This document shows positions 56,276-64,000 of a stretch of 64,000 bases of DNA, one piece after another (the stretch's first letter is position 1; every line of letters begins with the position of its first letter). Source of the DNA: Desmodesmus armatus (Eukaryota; Chlorophyta; Chlorophyceae; Sphaeropleales; Scenedesmaceae); contig VIIQ02000127.1 of assembly GCA_007449985.2 (NCBI GenBank), positions 186,001 through 250,000 on the forward strand. Reading direction: 5' to 3'. The notes beneath the pieces were generated by a model, which was not told the origin of the DNA, ran no database searches, and was given only the letters and a program-made list of their open reading frames with translations. Made by a program: the position numbers and the translations under genes.

Positions 56276-56321
56276 CCTTGTATCCACTTATAAAGTTCAA
56301 CCCCAGCAGTTGCTATGCCAC

Positions 56322-57575
56322 CTATTTTTTCTTTTTATAAGAAAACCCTATCTCTTCGTCTCTTACACGCTTCCTTTGGGTGATTACATCCCCCATTACC
56401 CCCTGATTGCGTCGTGCGTGGTCTTGCCCACGCGTAGCATACACCTTTCTACGCACACCCCTCTCTTCCCTGTCTTCCTCCTTCCATTCAACCTTACGCT
56501 TTCCAGTTATAGTGATGCGTAGGTTGGGTCTTCTTTTCTTGGTTATGATGTTGTCCTCATCAATACCCTCACGCTTGTTCTTGCGTCCTGTGATACTTTC
56601 CTTTACAGCTTTGTCCACCTTACCACCAGTCTTGAGTTTTGGTGCTTTAGTGATAATCATCTCACTCGGTTTCAACTTACGCTTCAACACTTCACCCCTC
56701 TCATCCTCCACTATGTATTTGTTCTTTTCTACACCAACAACCTTATAAACCTCACGACTAAAGTTTTCACCCTCCTTCTCAAACTGCTTTCTTCCTTTGA
56801 ATACACGCACAGCATCACCAACCTTGAACTTCTGTATACCTTCATAGTTTTTAAGGTTTTGCTTCTCGTCGTGTGCTTGTCGTTGAAGCTGTATATAGTC
56901 ATCGCTCCACACTTCATTAGGTGTGAAGTTGTTGAGTGTACTATGGGGTAGGTCATTATACAATTCAATCACCTCATCCAGCCAATCAACCCACTTGACA
57001 TTATTGTCAGCAACCATACGCCGTGAAATGATGCTCTTGAGTGTCCTTGTAAGGCGGTCAATCACACCCAGTTTGTTTGAACCTTTCACAATGTGGTTGT
57101 CTTTCGCTACATCAGTGTATAGGTCAATGTCCTTACTTCCATTCAACTCAACGAATGGTTTAGCACTAAAGAAAGCATCACCAGTTATGCTGTTGACATC
57201 CTTGACTTTCTGTAGAAAGATATTGTATGCTTGGATGACATCTTCTATCTTTCCTGACTTCAGTGGGTATGCGAAGGCTTTCCTACTCAACAAATCCACC
57301 AACAGCAAGAACCGACTGATGCCTTTGTTCTGTTTTGTATAGTTTGGAAGGTGTATGATGTCAATCTGAAAAGAGTTTGGTTGTCCAGTGATGACAAGAG
57401 GTTTATGCTTTTTGGGCTTCTTGTATACTTCTTGAAGTGGTTTGTCTTTGAGAAACTCCTCCACATTTTTCATCTTGATTGAAGGGTCTTTCAATCGTAG
57501 AACAGAAAAGAGTTTGCTCTTGCTTAAGAGTTTATATGAAGGATGTTTGCTGACTATCCTCTCTATGGCTTCCAT
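56322..57575 (-). CDS. Retroviral-type (rve) integrase of the Polinton
   Basis: The product is 417 residues from the ATG at 57575; an in-frame ATG at 57614 lies inside the upstream hairpin and is less likely. The RNase H-fold core holds the first Asp in FQIDIIHLP (residue 72) and the second in SITGDAFFS (133). The expected Glu position, within the otherwise typical GVIDRLTRTLKS helix, is Asp (173). A C-terminal SH3/chromo-like domain (FKVGDAVRVFKG...FSREVYKVVGV...YIVEDERGE) matches Polinton integrases and is followed by a Lys/Arg-rich tail. No N-terminal zinc finger is evident. It would insert the element DNA into the host genome. The frame is intact, but the Glu-to-Asp change may reduce activity. 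Confidence 0.9.
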   Translation of the reverse strand: MEAIERIVSKHPSYKLLSKSKLFSVLRLKDPSIKMKNVEEFLKDKPLQEVYKKPKKHKPLVITGQPNSFQIDIIHLPNYTKQNKGISRFLLLVDLLSRKAFAYPLKSGKIEDVIQAYNIFLQKVKDVNSITGDAFFSAKPFVELNGSKDIDLYTDVAKDNHIVKGSNKLGVIDRLTRTLKSIISRRMVADNNVKWVDWLDEVIELYNDLPHSTLNNFTPNEVWSDDYIQLQRQAHDEKQNLKNYEGIQKFKVGDAVRVFKGRKQFEKEGENFSREVYKVVGVEKNKYIVEDERGEVLKRKLKPSEMIITKAPKLKTGGKVDKAVKESITGRKNKREGIDEDNIITKKRRPNLRITITGKRKVEWKEEDREERGVRRKVYATRGQDHARRNQGVMGDVITQRKRVRDEEIGFSYKKKK

Positions 57576-57577
57576 AT

Positions 57578-57621
57578 ATAATAAGTGAAGAGAAATGGGG
57601 AGGGAAACCTTCACTTATTAT
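57578..57621. terminator. Hairpin after the polymerase gene
   Basis: ATAATAAGTGAAG (57578-57590) and its exact complement CTTCACTTATTAT (57609-57621) form a 13-bp stem with an 18-base loop. It begins 9 bases past the polymerase stop and ends 2 bases before the integrase ATG on the minus strand. It is a probable transcript-end signal, comparable in position to the 3' hairpins used by some large DNA viruses. Confidence 0.65.
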
Positions 57622-57630
57622 GCTGGAACT

Positions 57631-60600
57631 TCATGTCGTCGTAGGGGCGGCAAGACCCCCTATTGCTTTGTTGCCGTAAGCAAGAGTTGTGAAACCATCG
57701 TCAAGTATGTAGCGTTTGTCATCAAAGGCACACAAACCAACCTTATTGATTTCAATGGTTGAGAGTTGATGCTTTTCACTTCTTATCGTCCTCATCACCT
57801 CTCGTGTGTGGAACTTTCCATTTTTGCCAAACAATACATTCTTATAACCTTCAAAGAACAACCCCTTCTTAATCACACTCGTCTTAATCCCCTTTGCTAC
57901 TTTCTTTTCAGTATTGCTGACTGTATTTAGTGAATACATTTTTGCCTTCAACCCAACAAACTCAACTACCGCATCACCGCTGGTCTCGTCCTTGAACTTA
58001 CCAATAACCTTTTTATTCGTAGGGTCATAACATTTGTGGTCTGTAGGGTAATCGCTCATATCAAACTTTTCTTTATACTCAAGCATATCAGCATAGAAGT
58101 CCTCAGTTTGGACACCATAACACAGGCTATCAGTGTCCGTGAATAAGAGTCTAACCTATTGTGTCCGTATTTTTCAAGCATGAAATTATAGTGGAAATCA
58201 TACATCAGGTATTTAGAGAGGTCAAGGATACAAAACCCTACATAAATAGGTTTATTGAGATTAACGCATGTCTTACGCATGTGAACACTTGTGAGGTTGT
58301 TGTTGAATGTGGTTATGTCGTGGAAGTTGAAGCGTGAAACTAATTTACCAACCTTCTTGTCATCATTGTAAATCAACCTATAATTAATCCTGTTCCTAAC
58401 ATTTTCCATTGTTTTACCAAAGACGGCATTATTCATAAGTTTATAAAGGTCTTTCTCAAAGGATGTGGTTGCCTTGCTTCTCATATCTGTATTCATTTTG
58501 ATATACTTTGACAACCAATTAGACTGACTGAACGACAAGACTTTGCTTACCTTTTTGAGTTTCAAACCAAGAGAGAGATACAGTTGTAGGTTGCGATAGT
58601 GAATGACATAATCAGTTTTGTCTTTGAGTGTGCCTATTAGTTTCTTCACCTTTCCAGTTGAAGATGGAACTTTCTCCTTCAAATCCTTTTGATATGGTGA
58701 GAGTTCACTTTCATTCACACATAGACTTTCAACTGCTAAAGGATAATCGTTGTGTTTTTCATGGAGTTCTTCAGGGTATTCCAAATCGACTTGAAGAATA
58801 TAACCTTTATCTTGGTCTTCGGTCATTTTCATAATCCTTTCCGTGTTGAAGTTTTCTACAGAACACCATTCAAAGTTTCCATAAGGTAATGATTGAGACA
58901 TTGCCCATCCATATAGATTATTAGCGTCCAAGTAAGATATGAACCAACTTGGAAGTTTTTTATCATACAAATCACCGAGATACTTGTTGTTTGCTTTCAT
59001 ATACCTATGTGTAATCATAGATATACCACCACAAATACCGTTTTCCACAAAAAGATACATATTGGGGTCGGTAAAGAGTTCCAGTTTGATTTTGGTTGAG
59101 AGTAGCATACAATCCCAAGCGTAAGATGGAAGACTGATGTAGTAGGCAGGGTCAATGCGGTATGATGTAAGACTTGTATCCCTGAACTTTTCAAAGACAT
59201 CAGCCAATAGAAGTCCATCACATTTTAGGTAGAGGTCGTGGTAGTCTTTCATGGTTTTACATTCAAAAGTTTCCCACACAAGTTCGGCTCGTTTGTAGTC
59301 ATCATCGCTTATGTGTTCGTCGTTGAGAGTAGAGTGGAAGCAATCTTTAGAAGGTAATGATGTGTATGTCATCTTTTCTTCACAATCCCACCAGTCGTAA
59401 GGAAACACACCTTTTTTAATCATCAAACTTGCGTGTTCCTTGAAGTATGCATTGGTTAGTTTGAAGTCTTCAGGTTTCATGTTCTTTACAAGCTTATCCA
59501 GTGATGCGTTGAGGAAATTACAACTGTCTTTGAACTGAACATTGTTGATGCTGAATGTCATATACTTTTCACTGTTGAGCGGAATACAGTCAATCTTGTA
59601 TGCTTCAGGATTGGACAGTTCACCGAGTATCAAATGACTATCATAGCCCTTGAGATTGTGGATGAACACAGGAAGTTTGAAGTTTTTTAGGTTGTAGTTG
59701 AGATTACACCCTGTGTGTGTAGCACCTCTATATTTACCTGTGCGGTGGTCGTGGTCTCTACATTTTTTATCACCTACCTCAAACTTCTCTTCACAGATGT
59801 AGCAGTGTGTCGCATTGTCAAAATCATCACAGTCGGCAGCATCAAGGTTCATAGGGATGTTTTGTGTGAGTTCCTTCTTGATTTCATCACCTATCTTGAC
59901 GAGTTTCTTGATAAAGTCGTTGATACAGTCATTAATGTCATTACCTTCAAACATTTCAAAGTTCCTCATCTCTCCCTTATCATCCACGACAACAAAGACA
60001 TAACCGGACGGTTTGTGTGTTTGATACTTCATGGTGTATGGATTGTTTGAATTTGGAATATTACGACTGTTTTTTAGAGTGAATGCTTCAAAGTCTGCGT
60101 ATGCGGTGTATGGTGAAACTTCTGTGTGTCTATAGTTCTTGAAGTAGAGTTTGCTTTGCTCTTTGCTTGGGAACAAGGTTTTACACGCTTCGTGCTTGTA
60201 GCATCCCATATCTAGATTTTCTTTATACTTGTGTTCGCTTCATACGCTCCACGAATGGAGACAGTAGGGACATATCAACCTTTTATGTCCGTCTTTGTTT
60301 GTATGAGATATAAGTCGTGACATATCCAAAACTGGAACATAGTGGTTATTTCCTTCCCTATCTCCAACCAAGAGAAGATTATGGACTACATTTTTAGTTG
60401 AAATATGTGAACTAACACGCATAGGATACAATGTAGGCTTTTTTTCTCATTACCATCCTCATCAATATTTTCTACACCGATGATATTCACACTCTCATCG
60501 TTCGCCTTTTCAAAATTGCTCCATCCACTCACAGGCGTAGGATATTCCAGCATACTGTAATCAGTGGTGTCGTCTGTGATTTTCTTGTACTTTGCTCCTC

Positions 60601-61519
60601 TGTCCTTATTTGAAGGAAACCTTGTGTGATACTTCAAGCACTTAATCGCCCACTTGGAGCATTCATTATCTTCATTCTTCACATTCACACACGCCTTCTT
60701 GTCGGCAATCCATTTGGGAAGTTCTATGTATGAACCACCACGCATAGGGTTGTTATTTTTTGCTATGTTCACATCAACAAAGTCAAACTTGTAGATAAGT
60801 AAATCACTACCATTATTGACGAACTCGTCAACCTGCTTCTCAATAAACTCCACTTGTCCTTTGATGAACTTAGCGTTGTTAGTTCCAGCAAAAACACTCT
60901 TATAACCACCTTTCCTATAATGTCTACTGCTTATTTCATCCAAGATTTGAATGATTGTGTCGTTCACCTTACCGCTTTGAATGAACTCATCATACCAAGC
61001 ACCCTTATCCATATCATTTAATTTTTCTTCAAACTCACCACGCTTGAAAATCCACCCCAACACTCCTATCGTAGCCTTAATGCCAGTTCCTGTGTTTGCG
61101 TTCAAGGCATCCTTAATCCTATGATTGTTGTAGGCAATATGTTCGTATATGTCGTGTGGTCGCACATTGAACTTGGTGTTGTTGATGTTTCTAAATCTGT
61201 ATGTCTTGACTTTGGTGTTTTCATACATGTCGTTTGTGTAAATAGGTTTGCTTTTGGCTACTTGAAACCTCCTAAATGCTTGTTGTATCTTTTTCACAGC
61301 ATCTATTTTCTTTTGTCGTTCCGTCTGATACTTTCTTTTTTGAGACTGCTTTTGCTCTTCATACTTCAGTCTTTTGTACTCATCATTGAGAGCATTCCAG
61401 TATTCTTGCTTTGTTCTATAACCTTCCTCCCTCAAAACCTTCGCGGTGATGTATCTGGGAACAAGTCCGATAAAGTATTCTCGCAACTTTTTTTGAGTTG
61501 ATACGCCAACAGATGTCAT
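57631..61519 (-). pseudogene. Protein-primed family B DNA polymerase, broken by one stop and two frame shifts
   Basis: The coding trace runs from ATG 61519 to 57631, about 1300 residues. The N-terminal part has an IQ-like basic stretch and LPKWIADKKACVNVKNED. The C-terminal part holds exonuclease YADFEAF, a CxxC...HDHRTG...HTGCNLNY finger, HNLKGYDSHLI, motif A YLDANNLYGWAMSQ, motif B KLMNNAVFGKTMENVR and motif C FTDTDS. These are the hallmarks of Polinton/virophage polymerases that replicate linear DNA with a protein primer. Three breaks are seen. In the A7 run near 60446 the frame shifts by one base. TGA at 60240-60242 stops the frame while the same frame continues on both sides. Near 58155 a one-base shift separates KYGHN from the motif C frame. 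As read, no functional polymerase can be made. Confidence 0.88.
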
Positions 61520-61600
61520 TCTATACTATAACTGAAGATTTATATTTCAAAGAAAAAAACGCATTTCACAAAGAAAACACATTTATATAAAAAGAAAGTT
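61520..61600 (-). promoter_or_regulatory. Putative element promoter, polymerase gene
   Basis: On the minus strand TGCGTTT (61563-61557) is followed by a CTTT-containing T-rich tract, AAATATAAAT and CAGTTATAGTATAG directly before the ATG at 61519. The CAGTTATAGTAT string recurs near 62450-62462. Confidence 0.5.
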
Positions 61601-61930
61601 CTAAATGGTTTGTTGTGCTTGTTCCAACTCTTGTTGTTTCCGTTCTTTTCTCCTGTAATACCTTTGTCTTGCGAGTTCTTTTTGGCGTTCCCTATACTGC
61701 TCATCTTCGGCATACTTTTTTTTCAACCATTCACGACTTCGTGCGTTGTGCTGTTTGCGATATTCGTCATCTTGGAGGTGTTTCTCACGCCACTTCTTTT
61801 GGTAAGCGTTTTGATACTCCCTATATGCCTGTTTCTTTTCAGGGCATAGATGGTACAACTCATTTACTACACGATTGCGTAATTGTCGTAGTTCCTCTTG
61901 TGAAAGTTTTGAAACATCAATATCACTCAT
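61601..61930 (-). CDS. Basic coiled-coil protein, 109 residues
   Basis: An intact small frame with a polar, strongly charged composition (KKWREKHLQDDEYRKQHNARSREWLKKKY, in part). Heptad-like spacing suggests one long helix or coiled coil, and the basic surface would suit nucleic-acid binding. No family was recognised. It lies between the polymerase and another small gene on the same strand, 81 bases upstream of the polymerase start. Confidence 0.6.
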   Translation of the reverse strand: MSDIDVSKLSQEELRQLRNRVVNELYHLCPEKKQAYREYQNAYQKKWREKHLQDDEYRKQHNARSREWLKKKYAEDEQYRERQKELARQRYYRRKERKQQELEQAQQTI

Positions 61931-61975
61931 TTTTATTCTATAATGAGATATTTATAAAGAAAAATAACCGCACTT
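61931..61975 (-). promoter_or_regulatory. Putative element promoter, 109-residue gene
   Basis: On the minus strand TGCGGTT (61972-61966) is followed by TTTTTCTTTATAAATATC and an A/T-rich spacer to the ATG at 61930, the same order as upstream of the polymerase. Confidence 0.5.
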
Positions 61976-61985
61976 GAAAAAGAAC

Positions 61986-62388
61986 TCACTCAAGGCAACG
62001 GATGTATCTTATCATTAGTTCACCAACAAGTTCAGTATTACGATATTTGTTGTTGAAGTTATTCACCTCATTCCTGATGTAATTTCTTAGTCTTGTCTTT
62101 CTATCATTCATTTTGCTTCTATACCACCTCAAGGTTGAAGGTGCTTTCATGTGTATGAACTTGAAGTGTGGAGAGAATGTGGTTGATCTATCACCACGGC
62201 GTATCCTTGCTTCACAAGCGGTTAGAAAGTCTACCTCCAACTTACAATCATTTATAATCTCTATAGTCTCCTCCAATTCTTCCTTCAAATCCTCAAACTC
62301 ATTCATCATCTCATTATCATCAATCTCCATCGGTGTTGCTCCATAATCACGCACAAAGGGTTTAGGGTTTAGGGTTTATTTTTTCCAT
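61986..62388 (-). pseudogene. Small element gene frame-shifted by a TTTAGGG unit
   Basis: The downstream frame (ending 61986, stop TGA) encodes about 115 residues: an acidic N-terminal helix (MEIDDNEMMNEFEDLKEELEE) followed by a basic part (RSKMNDRKTRLRNYIRNEVNN). No family was recognised. ATG 62388 opens MEKINPKP and then meets TAA inside a 3-unit CCCTAAA repeat. With two repeat units in place of three, that ATG would be in frame with the long downstream frame, so a 7-bp unit gain is the simplest explanation. Translation could still start at the internal ATG (MEIDD, about 62330), so a shortened product may be made. Confidence 0.6.
62358..62378. repeat. (TTTAGGG)3 telomere-type microsatellite
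   Basis: GGG-TTTAGGG-TTTAGGG-TTTA, three units of the plant/algal telomere repeat, within the 5' end of a small element gene. It is too short to be a telomere and probably arose by slippage from two units. Confidence 0.85.
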
Positions 62389-62470
62389 AATACATGTTTA
62401 TACAAAAAAAGAAAGTTTCTAAACGCATCAACATTTCAAGTTCAACACTAATACTATAACTGGAGATTTA
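62389..62470 (-). promoter_or_regulatory. Putative element promoter, 62388 gene
   Basis: On the minus strand CAGTTATAGTAT (62462-62451) is followed by TGCGTTT (62427-62421), AGAAACTTTC, a T run and TATAAAC ahead of the ATG at 62388. It lies downstream of the stop of the MITE-interrupted gene. Confidence 0.5.
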
Positions 62471-62471
62471 T

Positions 62472-63464
62472 TTAGGTTTCCATCATTCTTCGTAAACCGG
62501 TGTAATCCTTCCCCACTCCTTTAGTTGTTAGATACGCAAAACCTGCCATAGCGGCGTTCCCTACGCTCTTCATTGTCTCATTACCTGTAGCATCACCCAC
62601 GGCACGAGTGAGCATACTAATAGGTTGATGGTTCTCCACCACAAAGTTTCCTACACCACGGACAACTTTACCTGCAGTGTCAGACATTTTGCGTAATGTT
62701 TCACCGACAGAACCAAACATACGCTTAGAGGCTTATTACACTGAACCCGGTATACCGGCCGGTATACCGTTCTGAGGGGTGTGTCACATTACACTGGGCA
62801 TGACAGTCCCCACAAACAACTGTTAAATGTCACGTTAGTGGGTGATGCTAACGTCTGTATATTATTGTTTCAAAATTGCTTGTTTATTCAGCCCAAACAG
62901 CAAGTTGGGGCGTACTACTGCTTTGATCAACACTGGAGTGCTGCAGGTGCACCAGCCCACCGTATGGCCACGAACAGTGCAGCAACACATCACGTGGTAT
63001 AATAGTAACTGTATTTACGTTTCTTTATGAACGTCTGGGCTGACTGCAGCTCCCAAGTGGACACACTGTGTGGATCATGATCCCAATGCGGCAGCCGCAG
63101 CGTACACAGGCGTCCGTATTGGCTGAGGCGCTGTGAATATAATATAAATGTTACAGATATGCCCCTCAAACACTTGCGGGTCATTACGGAGGGGGTCAAA
63201 TTTTTGTTATCCCCCCTGGGGAGGGGGGGTATACCGGCTGGCAGCAGCCGATCCGGTATACCCCCTTCCAGGCGTCCAATTGGAGCCGGATAAAGCTTAA
63301 ACTAATTATTTTTGATTGAATAACAACAATAAACGCTCAAAACGGCTTCGTATCGCCATGCTGAGATTTCGGTATTAAAGCCCGGTATACAGGCCGGTAT
63401 ACCGGGCCCGTGTAATAAGCCTCTTACCGGCGGAACTGGCTTTTCCCATGATTTTACCGAACAT
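62472..63464 (-). pseudogene. Small Gly-rich element gene split by a 696-bp transposon
   Basis: The ATG is at 63464, 2 bases after the methyltransferase stop on the same strand. The first 13 codons (63464-63427) read MFGKIMGKASSAG; the insertion 62728-63423 and one TTA copy interrupt; the frame then continues exactly (KRMFGSVGETLRK...) to the stop at 62472. The uninterrupted gene would encode about 97 residues, rich in Gly, Ala, Lys and Val with two predicted helices (GNFVVENHQPISMLTRAVG, NAAMAGFAYLTTKGVG). That composition is like small virion or membrane-active proteins, but no family was recognised. An internal ATG (62720) could still give 82 residues. Confidence 0.75.
62728..63423. mobile_element. 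696-bp inverted-repeat transposon (MITE-like) with TTA target duplication
   Basis: The ends are GAGGCTTATTACAC (62728-62741) and its exact complement (63410-63423). Similarity continues imperfectly for about 41 bp through the palindromic string CCGGTATACCGGCC. TTA flanks both sides (62725-62727, 63424-63426). Removing the element and one TTA restores an uninterrupted reading frame in the host gene. A 3-bp TWA duplication fits PIF/Harbinger-type transposases. No transposase frame is present inside, so it is non-autonomous. Further GGTATACC arms form an internal hairpin at 63225-63265. Confidence 0.9.
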
Positions 63465-63466
63465 GA

Positions 63467-64000
63467 TTATATACTATAGGCGTAGATTTTATCACACTCC
63501 TCTATCCTGTTTTTGGCAGTGTTGAAATATGTTTCGTCAAGTTCAAACCCTATGAAACTTCGTTTAGTATTCTTACAGGCAACCCCTGTTGTTCCACTTC
63601 CCATGGTACTATCAAGCACAACATCACCTTCATTTGTATATGTTTTTATCAACCACTCACAAAGCGTGACTGGTTTTTGCGTGGTATGTTTTCCAGACTC
63701 CATTTTGAATTCTAATATCGACTTTGGATATCTTGTACTCACTATCGTGTTGATTTTTGCTTTGTCCACACTGGGCGTTTTGCCCAAGTGACTGCAAAAT
63801 GCCCCCACTCTATCACGGACTTTGTAAGGTTTCCCTTCCTTTTTTTGCGGATTGTAAGTGGGCAAATGTTTGTAAAACACCAGAATGTTCTCATGGGATT
63901 TCAATGGCATTCTGTTGACATTGACAAAGTTCGCTGCCCTGGTTTTATTCCATATCAGCTCATATCTAAAATACTTTCTATTTGCCATGATGAGTTCGGT
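63467..64000 (-). CDS. DNA methyltransferase (N6-adenine/N4-cytosine type), 5' part outside window
   Basis: The frame runs from the right edge (upstream residues FTELIM-like, no start needed) to TAA at 63467. Visible motifs are YELIWNKTRAANF and KSHENILVFYK, a variable target-recognition stretch, then HTTQKPVTLCEWLIK (motif X), VLDSTMGSGTTG (motif I, AdoMet binding) and SFIGFELDETYF (motif II). With motif I C-terminal, this is the beta-type order, so the catalytic (D/S)PP(Y/W) motif should lie beyond the window. It would methylate element or host DNA at a sequence that cannot be predicted. The ATG at 63988 is internal. The gene overlaps promoter sequence of the next gene (CTATAGTATATAATC before ATG 63464). 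Confidence 0.88.
   Translation of the reverse strand, partial: TELIMANRKYFRYELIWNKTRAANFVNVNRMPLKSHENILVFYKHLPTYNPQKKEGKPYKVRDRVGAFCSHLGKTPSVDKAKINTIVSTRYPKSILEFKMESGKHTTQKPVTLCEWLIKTYTNEGDVVLDSTMGSGTTGVACKNTKRSFIGFELDETYFNTAKNRIEECDKIYAYSI

Larger units (their letters stand above)
55373..64000. mobile_element. Polinton/Maverick-type element, left part
   Basis: The boundary is sharp: the satellite unit stops after GTGCCGCG (55372) and unrelated AT-rich DNA begins with AGTAGCTGATATT. Inside are compact, mostly intronless genes with an rve-type integrase and a protein-primed family B DNA polymerase, the pair that defines Polintons and related virus-like elements. A zinc-finger gene, three small genes and a DNA methyltransferase accompany them. 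Polintons are typically 15-20 kb with terminal inverted repeats and a 5'-AG terminus; the first bases here (AG) agree. Capsid, ATPase and protease genes and the right terminus would lie beyond 64000. Several genes are broken, so this copy looks inactive. The base composition is unlike that of all host genes to the left. Confidence 0.9.

Noticed and set aside
56268..57342. Plus-strand hydrophobic frames opposite the integrase
   Set aside because: Shadow frames of the integrase gene; composition follows from its Lys/Glu-rich minus-strand codons.
55770..61519. Alternative genetic code in the element (stops read as amino acids)
   Set aside because: TAA, TAG and TGA all end other genes of the element at expected places, and two polymerase lesions are frame shifts that recoding cannot explain.
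62358..62378. Telomere or interstitial telomere tract
   Set aside because: Only three units, embedded in a coding region with genes on both sides; best seen as a microsatellite.

Overview
The window looks like nuclear DNA of a green alga (Chlorophyta, plausibly Chlorophyceae). Genes are split by many short introns with green-algal GTGAGY or GTGCGY donors, exons are GC-rich, and CAG and poly-C microsatellites are frequent. TGTAA poly(A) signals follow several stop codons. A chloroplast-type cysteine desulfurase with a transit-peptide-like leader is present. Splice models below were built by eye from reading phase, conserved family motifs and splice consensus, with no transcript data.

Layout, left to right. 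1-10.4 kb: two paralogous ankyrin-repeat genes (minus strand) flank a split PHD-finger gene. 11.2-22.7 kb: the ribosome-biogenesis GTPase EFL1 (minus, 14 exons) is divergent from plastid cysteine desulfurase NFS2/SufS (plus, 6 exons). 23.8-38.2 kb: three leucine-rich-repeat, F-box-like genes lie around the TFIID subunit gene TAF13. 38.7-44.5 kb: the catalytic A subunit of the vacuolar H+-ATPase (17 exons). 46.3-49.5 kb: a predicted type I membrane protein with hevein-like chitin-binding modules outside and a short cytoplasmic tail. 49.5-53.1 kb: degenerate segmental repeats. 53.1-55.4 kb: a ~149-bp satellite with 15.3 copies and a near-trimeric higher-order period.

At 55,373 the satellite unit is cut in mid-copy and the DNA becomes AT-rich, intron-poor and compact. 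This is the left part of a Polinton/Maverick-type (polintovirus-like) element that runs off the right edge. It carries a retroviral-type integrase, a protein-primed family B DNA polymerase, a zinc-finger protein, three small unknown genes and a DNA methyltransferase. Capsid and packaging genes, if any, lie beyond the window. The genes share a promoter-like block (TGCGKTT plus TATAAA), and two strong hairpins sit at gene 3' ends. The element appears to be decaying: an in-frame stop in the zinc-finger gene, one stop and two frame breaks in the polymerase, a 7-bp TTTAGGG unit gain that shifts a reading frame, and a 696-bp inverted-repeat transposon inserted in another gene with a TTA target duplication.

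One caution applies throughout. Several otherwise healthy host genes (EFL1, two LRR genes, the PHD gene) also show single-base frame discrepancies, two of them in or beside homopolymer or GC tracts. Some of the element's frameshifts could therefore be assembly errors. The transposon insertion and the 7-bp repeat gain cannot be explained that way as easily.
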